From Xiphydria camelus (Eukaryota; Arthropoda; Insecta; Hymenoptera; Xiphydriidae): 64,000 nt of DNA. Made by a program: the position numbers and the translations under genes. The stretch spans positions 36,363,250 through 36,427,249 of the forward strand of contig OY783192.1 in the NCBI GenBank assembly GCA_963678675.1, given 5' to 3'. Of this stretch, positions 11,663 through 21,919 are shown piece by piece (the stretch's first letter is position 1; every line of letters begins with the position of its first letter). A model generated the notes under the pieces. It was given only the letters and a program-made list of their open reading frames with translations. It searched no databases and was not told where the DNA came from.

Positions 11663-14600
11663 TCAGTGAGTTCGATCCGACGATTTCTTCGACCGGAAGC
11701 AGTTCCACGGTCTCGGCTGGTACGTCGGCGAGAAGGGCAAGTAGGACGTCCACTTCCACCTGAAACGAACGAACGACGCGTTTCGTCGCAGGATCTTTCT
11801 CGCTGCTGACCTCCGATCTGTCCTTACCTCCTCATCAGTGTCATCCCGATAGGAAAATCGAACGTGTCGCCGATGTGCTCGCCGCTCTCGTCGCCCCGAG
11901 GCTTCGTCACGACGTTCAGTGCCATTTCGTTCGCCCACGCGTCCAATCCGCGCTCCTCCGGCGTGCCCGGTACGGCGTTATCCAGGAGGCATCCGCACAC
12001 GCCGCCGACGAGAATCGTAGTGCTCAGTAAAACGGTAATCACCGCGTCGAGAACCTCGTTGCCTGTATTTATCACGTCCGGATGTCGCTCCATCCACTTG
12101 GATAAAACCTGTCGGACGATCGCGATATCGTTGATTAATTCACCCGAAGACGCCGAAATGGCTCTTTCGTTCTCGACTCTTAGAGCCATTAATAAACGCG
12201 TCTTCTTCATCTCGATAAATTAATTCGGACTTGATAGGAAAAATCCGCAAAGAGGTTTGAAATTTTCTTTTACGATACGCGCGAAAAAAAAAAATCGATT
12301 TTTTTTTATTGCGAGAGTTCTTTGCGTACCATTGGAAAGAACATGGAGAAACCCAGAATATAGAGGTTCCTCGAGGAGTTTAGGTCGATGTATTGCAGCG
12401 AGGACAGGCCTGCAACGGGAATTAAATAATTGCGGCTCGATCCCTCGGTAAAAAATTTGAAGAAATATAATTCAGGCACACACACCGAATGCTGTAATCA
12501 TTCCGAACATGACGCAGAACATGCCACCGACTATGGGTTCGGGTATAATGATGAAGACTGCCCCGAATTTGCTGATGACACCCTGCACGATCATCAACGC
12601 ACCCGCCCACTGTATCACCCTTCGGCTACCGACCTTGGTCACACCTGCGTCGCGAGTAGATCACTGTGGTCATCTTAAATCGCCCTTTAAAGATCAGTGA
12701 ATTCCTACCTATAGCGCCGACGTTCTCCCCGAAAGTATTGGTACCATTGCCGCTCCCCCACAAGCCGGCTAACATGGTGCCTATACCCTCTATACCGATT
12801 CCTCTGTTGATGGCGTGCACGGGTGGGGGTGGTGCGCCTGAAAAGACGCAGATTCGCGTTAACGAGAAGCCGCTCCTCGCCGGTTCCCGGAGACGCGGAG
12901 CACAGAGAAAGAAAATCAGTTGGATCTACTAAAAATTACTTGCGGAGTCGCGAGTAATTATTTATTCAGATCAATTTGATCTTTTTTCACATTAATTAGA
13001 TATTTCTTCCTTGCAGTCGCGTACTATTACACACGATTCTAGGGAAGACATATCAAATTGATGTACTCGTATTAAAAAATGTTACCGATGTGAATAAATA
13101 ATTACTTGCGACCCCGCAGGTAATTTTCAGTAGACCTAACTAATTTTTTTTTTTCAACGTGCAGCCGATTGTTACGAGCAATTTAATCGATGCTTACCGC
13201 GATCGTTACGACGCGGGAACGTCATTTTTATTACTACCTATCTTCGCGCACAGGTCGTAAGCGCGCTTGTTAATCATAGAACGATCTTTGCGTTCGGCTC
13301 GATCAATGTTAAAATACACTGAGAAAGAGTTTACTTGTAGTTAATAAATGTATACTTGATTATGGCGAAAGAGATATTTCATCGGGCCAAGTAGATATAT
13401 TTTAATTATTAGAACGTCTTTTTCATTCAAACAGAAAAAGCGTAATAGCTAATGAATATTCACTTAGCCCAAAGAAATATTTCTTTCGCCATAATCAAGT
13501 ATACTTATATTATCACATGTGAGGCCAAACTTACCCGCTGGGAAAGAAAATTTAATCACTATTATCTCATTATCTATGAGCTATTGGCTTATATTTGTAT
13601 AAGACTTTTTTTTAAATTGTATTCCAATCTACAATAAAGTCTTATATCGATATAGGCCAAAAGTTCATCGATAATGAGATAATAGTGATTCGAGTTTCTC
13701 TTCTGGCGAGCAAGTTTAGCCTCATCTGGTATATTGACTGTAAATAAACTGCTTTCTCAGTGTTAATTCGCGCCGGTTTCTCGATTTTTCATCCGAGCTC
13801 GTGCATCTCATCAGTCGTGACTCACCGCACATTCGAGCCGTCGTGGGGTAGTAGCTGATGGACTCCACGGTGCAGGCCAAGACACCGGCCAGCATGCCGA
13901 GCACCCCGGCTAACGTGACCGTCGGGACACCCCATTGTCCGGGATACGGCACCCTGAACCAGGGGGAATCGTCTATTATCTTCAGCTTGGTGTCCGCCCT
14001 TCCCGGATGTCCAGGGGGCAGCGCGTCGGTAACCGTTAGAATGGCGGAGATCACCCACATGATGACAATCGTCAGTAGGACCTGCGCGGCAAAGTGATAC
14101 GGGAATCGCATACGGGTTTCGTTAGTGAGATACCTGTACGGTATACGTACCGGAAATAATTTAAATAGAGAGAACCAAGTTATCTCCAGACCCCTTCCCT
14201 TTCGGTACATCACTATCGGAACTTGCACCTCGGTTAAAATTTGAGAAAACAGGGTGAGCAAGAGAATGGTCCTGAAATACATGAAATCGTTTCGATGAAG
14301 AAGCTAATTCGGCCGCAATACTTTGATGCACTGAGAGAAATAATTGCTGGTGCCAAGCAAATGTTTTCTTCAATCAAAAACATGATATAATTCCAGGACC
14401 AAGCCATGGTTTTTTGTCTTTCGAGGTTCGAGTAATTTTTGTTTTCTCGTGCAGAAAGAATTTCTTGTTCCAACGAAGGTAGGTACTCTTCGGGCGAGCG
14501 CACTTTCCATCAAACTGTTCATTAAATTTATCGACGTTACCGACAAACTGCTATTTCTAGTTCAGCTTCCAGCATTTTGATTGGTGGACAAATAATAACA

Positions 14601-16753
14601 CACGAAATTATCAATAATGTTGGTAAGTTTAACACAAAGTTTCAAGGGGAAAGGGACTTTTATCAAGAACACATAATATATTCTTCAATCAAGAATTTGT
14701 ATTCTTACAAATTTATAAGATCACATGGTCTTAATTCAAGATATAGATTTCTGACACCAGCAATTAATTATTTCTCTCAGTGTGCAATAAAAAAAATTAC
14801 TTACCCTGCCGCAATGCCCCAATGCTGAGCCGCGGCTTTCGCCGCATTTTCGAACAGCGACAGCCCGACCAGAGAAACCGTCGGCACTATAGTCAGGGGT
14901 GTTACGAATTTCAACAAAGCTCCGATAATTCCTGGAAGAATGAAAAAAAGGGTTGAAATCGTTCGACTGACGAATCTCGTTCGATATTACCTCCGCAACC
15001 GAGAACAACCTGGACGGTGGCGGACACGGCGATCGCCCCAGATAATTCTCTCATCCTCACTTGCCACAATTCCGTGCGATTCTCGTAAGACATGCCGTCG
15101 AGGACGTCGCGCGCCGGACATTTCCACTCGGGTAGGTTCAGTATGGCGAGGGTGGGGACCAGGAACGATATAGTGCCGCCCTGCACTATCGGTAATCTAC
15201 AATCGCGAAAAAAAATTACATTTTGCGTACGCCCAGGCGGAAAAGTTTTAGAAAATTTGTATATAATTCATAGGGTGGTTTTGGTCATATATGGATTATA
15301 TATGATTTCTATATTAACCATATAAGGACTGTATACGGATTTTTTAATATTTGTATAATCCATACGCATACATATAGTAATTTTACGGTTAATATAGAAA
15401 TCATGTACAATCCATATATGGACCAAAACTATATATGAATCATATAGAAAATATATAGAATTTTTCCGCCTGGGCGTACATCGCGCGCGCAGCTGCTCAC
15501 CTGCAACCGACAGTCGTCTGCACGAGAGTTATGATTCCCGTGACGAATATCATAGTGGAGATGATGTGACTTCTGGCGGGGTCATCTTCCGACATGCACA
15601 GAGCCGGCGTTAGGATGAAGGGGATCGATACGATGGCTCCTATCATCGTGAGGTAGTGCTGCAATTTATTAGCGCTGCATTTTAGGAGCGATAAAGCGAG
15701 GTGCATGGCTGTCGGTCGATCCGGTAGGTATCGGAGGTCGATTTTTCGCGGACACCTCATCGGGATGCGCAACGCGTTTCTCGCGCGAGAAGGCAGTCCT
15801 ACGCATGGTCGATCATCTCGAACGTTGCAATTGGATGTACGGGAAACCGCCGCAAAAAAAATAAAGACGCTAAGTATTTTTCTACGCTCATTCGTATGCA
15901 GCATGGTATATCGTGCGCGTTTGGTCGATCGATCGGCAGAAAAGGCAAAATGTATGTTTCATGATGTGCAAATTTATGTCCGATGTTCTCCACCGATTTT
16001 TCGTCGACATGAGTCACTCTTACGTAAACTTGAATTAGCACCGAGTGTTCGTCAAAGAAAAATGTAAAATTGTCGATGAACTTCGAGGCTCCGTCGCTTC
16101 TGCTATTCGCGCGTAACGTCAACCCTTGACCGATCTATTAATCACGATTGAACGCTCAATTGGATTTTGTAACGCCATGACTATATTGAACAAAGATCTC
16201 TCCCGATGACCTGATTATATAAATAATATAGTAAAAATAAACGATGGAACGGCCGTGTACTCCGGTAGGATCCAATTTAAATATCAGGAAGGGTATGAAA
16301 GTAAATAAATCGTGAGTAAATGTCGATCACGTTGAGTCGAGATGGACGGTACCTGCACAGCCATGAAGATACAGAGGTACCATGGCGGGACGTCGTCTAT
16401 GCCATAAGTAATATCTGCCTTTTTTTTATCATCATTTGCCTTGTCGTTTTCCGGTACGTTGGGACATTCCAAAGTGTGCTCTGTGTTCTAAAAAAATCGT
16501 AATGTGGTATTTTATCTGATAATCGAAGCAAGACGTAAGCTTTGTGAATTCGCACTGCTTTGGATCATTAAGTAGTCTAATTTACCACGAATTACATTGC
16601 ATAACGAAAATCACAGGATACAAGTTTTTTATAAGAAGAGGATTTTTCGGCTGCCAATAGAAATTAAGAGTCTATAGCTACACATTGCAACTTATGGTCG
16701 AATGGCGTGCGTATGATTATTTAAACGGCACTCACGACTTCGTAAAGCTGCAT
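11663..16753 (-). CDS. Solute carrier family 23 (nucleobase/ascorbate transporter family)
   Basis: Twelve coding exons join in phase to 588 codons plus TGA: 16736-16753, 16353-16487, 15501-15658, 14991-15196, 14805-14931, 14151-14271, 13826-14081, 12709-12837, 12486-12644, 12330-12409, 11828-12108, 11663-11759. The length matches SLC23A1/A2 (about 600-650). Visible family marks: [21 protein letters not shown] in transmembrane segment 1 with the conserved QH pair; [17 protein letters not shown]; a ...[15 protein letters not shown] segment; and, across the exon 12709/12644 junction, ENVGAIGVTK, which fits the family signature [QEP]NxGxxxxT[RKG]. The C-terminus reads [16 protein letters not shown]...[12 protein letters not shown]. 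Known role: sodium-dependent ascorbate transport in vertebrates, nucleobase transport in other members. The insect substrate cannot be read here. The first exon (MQLYEV) is inferred from a phase-compatible donor and is the least certain. The intron at 14082-14150 is only 69 nt. Confidence 0.93.
12903..13152. mobile_element. MITE family A, copy 1
   Basis: It begins near CAGAGAAAGAAAATCAGTTGG and carries the family's palindromic ends: ATTACTTGCGGAGTCGCGAGTAATTA at the left and ATTACTTGCGACCCCGCAGGTAATT at the right, with an AT-rich centre (TTCCTTGCA...). It lies in the SLC23 intron 12838-13825. Other copies: 24290-24541, 36347-36607, 38110-38350, 41530-41980. Confidence 0.75.
13318..13763. mobile_element. 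Palindromic element carrying a nested family C copy
   Basis: The outer ends ACACTGAGAAAGAGTTTACTTG and GTAAATAAACTGCTTTCTCAGTGT are imperfect inverse copies. Inside, 13351-13390 pairs with 13465-13505 as an inverted repeat (TATACTTGATTATGGCGAAAGA...). A family C element sits at about 13513-13733 just after the second arm. All of it is in the SLC23 intron 12838-13825. Confidence 0.6.
13513..13733. mobile_element. MITE family C, copy 1
   Basis: Its ends read CACATGTGAGGCCAAACTTAC and AAGTTTAGCCTCATCTGGTA, inverse copies of each other. The inner part has ATCACTATTATCTCATTATC and its inverse. Other copies: 19323-19541, 43004-43203, 48160-48377. Confidence 0.7.
14328..14786. mobile_element. MITE family D, copy 2 (intronic)
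   Basis: The ends are GCACTGAGAGAAATAATTGCTGG and CCAGCAATTAATTATTTCTCTCAGTGTG. It fills most of the SLC23 intron 14272-14804. Related copies: 44455-44698 (one end), 46188-46463, 62455-63293 (interrupted). Confidence 0.75.
15227..15479. mobile_element. MITE family H, copy 1 (fills an intron)
   Basis: A palindromic, AT-rich element bounded by GTACGCCCAGGCGGAAAA and its perfect inverse. Inside are TTTTGGTCATATATGGATTATA and inverse copies. It makes up about 83 percent of the 304-nt SLC23 intron 15197-15500. A second copy is at about 39240-39474. Confidence 0.8.
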
Positions 16754-18114
16754 GCTTCTCGATTTTTTTCTGAGTATACGAAATCGTGGTAGAGAAAATC
16801 GCGAACACGACCGAATCTCGAGACGACTGAGCGTTTACTGAACGAACGCGAATAGAACTCCTATATTCTGACGCTTGATGCTTTCTCGCTAATCTACTAC
16901 AAACAGTCAACTACACCATTAAACGTGATTAACGATCAATTTGACGCCGAGTGCTCATACAACTCATGGTCGGAAAATTCCACTCCTAAGTTCCTAGTAT
17001 TTGTACAAGGAATAAGTATCCTCCGCAATCGCCGGTGCAAGATTTTACGAGGAATTAGAAGCTTAGTGAGAAGTCGTAAGAAGACATGTGAGACCAAAAC
17101 GTCTTTGATCGACAAAAATGCGTTATTTTAATCGTAAATTAAAAGGGGGAGAATTTTTGAGAAGCGATTTTTTTTACCTTTTTGCCGTATAAAATAAGAG
17201 CAAAAGTGCTAAAAGCGAATGACAATTTTCCCCTTTGTTTTGGATGGACTAATATATATATTTTTTCATTTATCATACGGTGGACAAACTATTTTTTACG
17301 AATAATTGTGAATTTTCGTGCAATTTTCATAGAAATCTATGAAATTCTAGACAAACTTTCTAAATATTCTAGAGATTTCGGTCAAAAATTTCGCCGCGAG
17401 CAACTATAAGAAGGCTACAAATTCCTACCAAAAGTTTCCTTAATGATTTGGTCAGAAACATCGTTACCACAGCGCGCGTACGATCGTTAAATATTTCATA
17501 ATTACCATTAACGAGCAGCTAGCGGCATTATTTAGTAACACTACATACTTACGCATTCACATCTCATTAAATTATTCTTCACCTAGTAATTGTTTTTTAT
17601 TATTTTAACGAGGGCTAACAATTAGGTATGGCAATCTGTTAGTCACGGTAGCATCGAATCACGCGGTACGAAACGCAGCATCTCTTATATCTACTTTGAA
17701 CAGCAATATCTCATGAACGATTCGGCTAATGGATATTTCACCTTATATCTTTTTTATTACTCTCAATGAGATCTACAACTTTTATATGAATAAAAAATCG
17801 AATGCCATTGAAAAATGTCAAAATAACTGTAATATATCATTAGGGACATCAAGTAGAAAAAATCCCATTCACGCATCGTATAGCCTACGTAAAACTGTAA
17901 AATGTTGGTTTAAAATATTTTTCTCCATCTCCGAAAATAGAAGAGTTATTCGGGTAAAACGTTTCTGTCGGTCTCGCGTCACGTTTTGAAAAAACGGAGC
18001 CAAGTTCGGTAGCGCCCCATAACAGCAGACGCCGGAACTCTTCCGGTTGCTAACCTACAAAAATTTGACCATTTTCATCAGTCACCACGTCAGTTCCGAA
18101 GCAAAGATACAAGC
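16754..18114. other. Shared upstream region of SLC23 (minus) and derlin-1 (plus)
   Basis: About 1.4 kb of mostly AT-rich DNA between divergently transcribed genes. It must hold at least the derlin-1 promoter. No TATA box or initiator can be called with confidence. Bases 17700-17820 resemble 57045-57165 (shared core GGATATTTCACCTTATAT), suggesting a dispersed old repeat. Confidence 0.5.
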
Positions 18115-18978
18115 ATGTCAGAGTTGCTGGAGTGGCTTCATTCTCGGCCAAATTTCACGAAATATTGGCTGGTGTTAACGGTGAGCCTTTCGCTGATCGG
18201 AAGGTTCGACTTCGTATCTCACAATGCCTTAATATTACTCTACAAAGAATTTATACACAAGTTTGAGATTTGGAGAGCCGTCACCAGCGTTCTGTATTAT
18301 CCCCTGTATCCTGGCACGGCTTTTCACTTTCTGCTAAATTGTTACTTCCTTTACAATTATGGTTTACGACTGGAACGTACAGAGTACGACGGGAGACCCG
18401 CGGATTACTTGTTCATGTTACTCTTTTCCTGGATGTGTTGCCTAGTCGCCGGACTCATATGCGATTTTGGATTACTCATGGATCCCATGATCCTGGCCGT
18501 GCTATACGTTTGGTGCCAGTTAAACAAAGACACGATCGTGCATTTTTGGTTCGGTAAGTCCTACACGTGTTCAAGAATCCTGATGCCTGCCGAATACTCG
18601 TGCTCTCCAAGCGGAGACGACTCCGTCGCTGCGACGAATTTAATAACCGAGAGTGCTTTTATTTCAGGAACGCAATTTAAGGCGATCTTCCTGCCTTGGG
18701 TACTGTTTTTGTTCGACTTCATCTTCTCCAGAAACGGAATGCCCGAACTCACCGGCATCCTAGTCGGACATCTGTACTTCTTCCTTAAATTCAAATACCC
18801 CCAAGATTTCGGCGGCGTCGACTTGCTGAGCACTCCGAAATTCCTAGAGAATTACTTCCCACCTCGGAGTGGCGGCGTCAGAGGCTTCGGGGCGACGCCG
18901 ACGCAACAACAACGGCCGCCAGCGCGAAATGCGTTCGGCGGTCATAACTGGGGTCAGGGACGTGTGCTCGGTCAATGA
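18115..18978 (+). CDS. Der-1: Derlin-1 (ER-associated degradation channel component)
   Basis: Two exons, 18115-18553 and 18668-18978, encode 249 residues; Derlin-1 is about 250. The intron (18554-18667, TTCG|GTAAGT ... TTTCAG|GA) is a multiple of three with no stop, so an unspliced read is one long open frame. Splicing restores the family sequence HFWFGTQFKAIFLPWVLF. Start ATG and stop TGA are clear. Features: N-terminal cytosolic segment with the derlin-type W..PNFTKYW; multiple membrane segments of the rhomboid-like fold; GHLYFFLKFKYP; a C-terminal tail ending NWGQGRVLG, which fits the SHP box that binds the p97/VCP ATPase. Role known for the family: moves misfolded ER proteins to the cytosol with Hrd1 and p97. 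It lacks rhomboid protease residues, as expected. Confidence 0.95.
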   Translation: MSELLEWLHSRPNFTKYWLVLTVSLSLIGRFDFVSHNALILLYKEFIHKFEIWRAVTSVLYYPLYPGTAFHFLLNCYFLYNYGLRLERTEYDGRPADYLFMLLFSWMCCLVAGLICDFGLLMDPMILAVLYVWCQLNKDTIVHFWFGKSYTCSRILMPAEYSCSPSGDDSVAATNLITESAFISGTQFKAIFLPWVLFLFDFIFSRNGMPELTGILVGHLYFFLKFKYPQDFGGVDLLSTPKFLENYFPPRSGGVRGFGATPTQQQRPPARNAFGGHNWGQGRVLGQ

Positions 18979-19197
18979 TTCTCCCGATTTTTGGCGATGA
19001 ATTATTTCACGCGTAATCGTACTTTTATTTACGTTCGGCGCACGAATGTGGCGTTCAAATGACGCATACGGTGTTGGCGATCATTTTTCTACCTACAGAC
19101 GTTCCAGAAGCGATCGAATTGTGGCGGCAAGGACCGTCGTCGGTTGAAATCTAACGTTCCGTAACCACGTGCGATCGTTCTATAAGGTGTACAAAGA

Positions 19198-19203
19198 AAT
19201 AAA
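19198..19203 (+). terminator. Poly(A) signal AATAAA of derlin-1
   Basis: A canonical AATAAA lies about 220 nt downstream of the derlin-1 stop codon. Confidence 0.65.
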
Positions 19204-19322
19204 TGTTATATTGTATTATATAAGCATCCTTGTTTCCTTCCATTCACATTCGAAAAGATGAAAGTTGTTTCTTGATAGCCCATATCATGAGACTTATTCC
19301 TGATAGCGGTGTGCACGTACAC

Positions 19323-19541
19323 ATATCATGTAAGGCTAAACTTACCGGGAAAAAAAATTTCAATCACTATTATCTCAGTATTTTTAAACTTTCGGCCTAC
19401 ATCGAGATGTAAGACTTTATTATATAGATTGAAATATAATCTTCAAAAAAGTACGATACAAGTATGAGCCGTAAGCTCATAGGTAATGAGATAACAGTGA
19501 TTCGAATTTTTTTCCTGGCGGGCTAGTTTAGCCGCATGTGG
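19323..19541. mobile_element. MITE family C, copy 2
   Basis: It runs from CATGTAAGGCTAAACTTACC to AGTTTAGCCGCATGTGGTA, inverse ends, with inner inverted ATCACTATTATCTC / GAGATAACAGTGAT. It lies between derlin-1 and the Myb/SANT-like gene. Confidence 0.7.
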
Positions 19542-19775
19542 TACATACAATCGTAGCGGACTTTAGCAAGTTTCTTGATTTGCGCTTTTTATTCTCTTCA
19601 CCGCGAATTTGCTCAGTTTAAGCGAAAAGAGCAATAGTTGGTCCTTTCTTGTAGAGTCTGATAAGCAATTGATTGTTGCAATGGAAGGCTCGAGGTTTCG
19701 AGTGAAAAAAGTGTAAATAACGCGAGGAAGAAAAGTTGAAGAAGTCGACGCGGGTCTTCATTTCTTTCTTCGAAA

Positions 19776-21013
19776 ATGGCGCAATCATCGTCAAAGGGGA
19801 CTCGAAAAACGTACAGTTTCGAGGAGCGAGAAATACTCATAACTCTGATAAACAAATACGAAGAAGCGGAAGATAAGAAATCGGATCCGACGTCGATGTG
19901 CAAGCGGAAATCGGCTTGGGCGCAACTCACGGAAGAGTACAACTCCATAGTCGGTCCTCGAGCGATGCGCTCGGCTGTTCAGCTCAGACGTTGTTGGGAG
20001 AACATGAAGGCCTGCAAAAGGAATCGCGAAGAAAGAAAGTCGAGGTGAGCTTTCTTCGTCAGTAGGCGCTCGAACTTTGAGAAGGATCATTTTTATCATG
20101 GGACAGACTCTGTGTAGATATGATTAAATATCTTCCACTTCCTCAGTTCGATTTTAATTCGATCCGATGTCATTCTAAACTGCGATCACATCGCGTATCA
20201 TTTAATAAAAAAAAAACAAACAAACGAGTAAACGTCTCGTCGAATGTTATATAGCTGGGAAAAAAACAACGACCTTCATAATCCATCGGAAGCTCCGGCA
20301 AACACCGGAAACGTTTGCCTTCCACCCAACGTGGTCTTCGAGCCAAATGCCTCCGAACCCTTCACACTTCAAAGCGTCTTAACTTCCGCTGCGGCTCCGA
20401 AGATGAACATGAAGAGAGATCTCGAGTGTAGAGATTCAGGTTTTGAAAAATCACGTTCTATCCCTACGTTTTCCTCGTAGTATCAATGTAGGATATCGCG
20501 CCTTCTTCCACCCGCTGCGGATGTACCGAGTGCATCGTAGGGGTGAGTTGAAAGTATGTAAAATGAAATGTATGTCGAACGAACATAGGTGGAGGATCCT
20601 CCAAGCAAATCACCGTCATATCCGACGCATCCGAAAGCAAACCGCCCAACGGACCGGCGGGCGATTCCGTGGAAAGATCGACGATCGATCGCGAATCCCC
20701 GAGCGACGATCGACATTTCGACATCGAAGGACCGACGGCTAAGAAGTCTCTCAACTGCAAACCGCACACGGTCCAGCGTGTGATTTCTCCTTCGGACGTT
20801 CAAGGACGCGTTCGCAAGGTCAACAGGGTCTCGCAGAGGGAGGACGAACTCCACGCTCTCGCGCTATCGGAAGCTCGCACGAAGATCGATATCTCGGAGA
20901 TGCTGAAGCAAGAGGCGAGGGTCAAACTCGAGGAAGCTCACTACCGCAAGGAAGAGGCGAGGCTGAGGATGCTTTTCTTCACTTACAAACTGGAGAGAAT
21001 AAAGGAGGATTGA
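19776..21013 (+). CDS. Myb/SANT-like DNA-binding domain protein, MSANTD3-type
   Basis: Proposed exons 19776-20044, 20255-20439 and 20589-21013 join in phase to 292 residues; vertebrate MSANTD3 is about 275. Exon 1 encodes the Myb/SANT-like domain: YSFEEREILITLINKYEEA, then KSAWAQLTEEYNS and LRRCWENMKACK, with the spaced tryptophans and the WENxKA ending seen in this family. The middle is Ser/Pro-rich and probably disordered. The C-terminus, from about residue 235, is a charged helix with coiled-coil character (EARTKIDISEMLKQEARVKL). Exon 1 has a strong donor (GAG|GTGAGC). Exon 2 is tentative: its acceptor is weak and its donor (CAG|GTTTTG) is unusual; a stronger donor at 20540 would need another frame. 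Likely a nuclear DNA-binding protein; target unknown. It converges with nompA. Confidence 0.75.
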
Positions 21014-21558
21014 GACGAATCGCGCGCGATTAGAGGAACGTATTCGAAGGCCCTAAACATTTCCGATCCTAATCGCACCGCCAATGAACGCGATACTCGC
21101 TGCATCATTGGCTCGGCGTCTTCGTCGAAGCGGCGAACGATCGTCGAAGGTAGCGAATAATCGTTCGATGATGGTGGTACCGTATTTATTTATCTTTTTT
21201 TTCTTTTTAGAAACGCAGTTAGTATCAAATAACGAGGCTATATGTTAGTTTTTCTTTTACGGTGTACGATTATAAAAAAAATTAAGACGTTGGGCAATTA
21301 TTTCGTTGGGCTTCGAGGCGAGGGCACTCGCCGCGCTTTCCGCCCAATCGCCTCATTCCAGTATGCGTTCGATTCCGGAATTTATAAATAATCGACGTCC
21401 AATGTCGACGCGTACGCGTGGATACTCCTCGCACGCAGTGTAATATTAATCGCAAGCCAGATATATTCACAGAGCGCTTTTTCGAGCTTCCCCGCTTCGA
21501 TCGTCGGGGATCGATCCCCCTCCCCACGCTTCTACGTACTTAAATCCTTACATTTTTT

Positions 21559-21564
21559 TTTATT
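21559..21564 (-). terminator. Candidate poly(A) signal of nompA
   Basis: TTTATT on the plus strand reads AATAAA on the minus strand, about 360 nt downstream of the nompA stop at 21920. Confidence 0.45.
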
Positions 21565-21592
21565 TCGAATAGCATACGTGAATTAAATTAAG

Positions 21593-21598
21593 AATAAA
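21593..21598 (+). terminator. Candidate poly(A) signal of the MSANTD3-like gene
   Basis: AATAAA about 580 nt downstream of the stop at 21013, and only 29 nt beyond the opposing signal of nompA. Confidence 0.4.
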
Positions 21599-21919
21599 TA
21601 CTTAATGTTGTACACCTACTGTCTTTCGTATCTCGGCGATCTTCTCGCATCGTCGAGCGATCTCGTAATAATTAAAAAAAAAGGTGCGTTCAAAGAAATC
21701 GAGGGCGATTCGAATTGTTCTCCGATCAAATCGAGCCGGATTTTTTTGGTCCTTTCAATTCCCCCCTCCCCTCTCGCCCCCGTTATCGCCGACCCGGTCG
21801 TCGACCCCCGGTGTCCGGGAAATCGACGACCTCGTTGCTGCGGATCGGGGCAGACTCGTACTCGGAATTAATCTGTGGTATCCGCCCTCTCGAAAGCCCA
21901 ATCGTCGTCGGCGCAGCGT

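Larger units (their letters stand above)
21014..21919. other. Convergent 3' region of the MSANTD3-like gene and nompA
   Basis: 906 bp between two stop codons facing each other. The first plus-strand AATAAA is at 21593-21598, about 580 nt after the plus-strand stop. A minus-strand AATAAA is at 21559-21564, about 360 nt after the nompA stop. If both are used, the two 3' UTRs overlap by a few tens of bases. No open frame with coding character. Confidence 0.5.

Noticed and set aside
13722..14282. Single 186-codon minus-strand open frame read as one exon
   Set aside because: It contains a 69-nt intron without stop and runs past a strong donor at 13826 into repeat DNA. The family sequence fits only after splicing.
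20443..20541. Alternative end of exon 2 of the Myb/SANT-like gene at a strong GTGAGT donor
   Set aside because: It requires a frame blocked by a stop at 20404, or an additional acceptor that I could not find. Kept as an uncertainty only.
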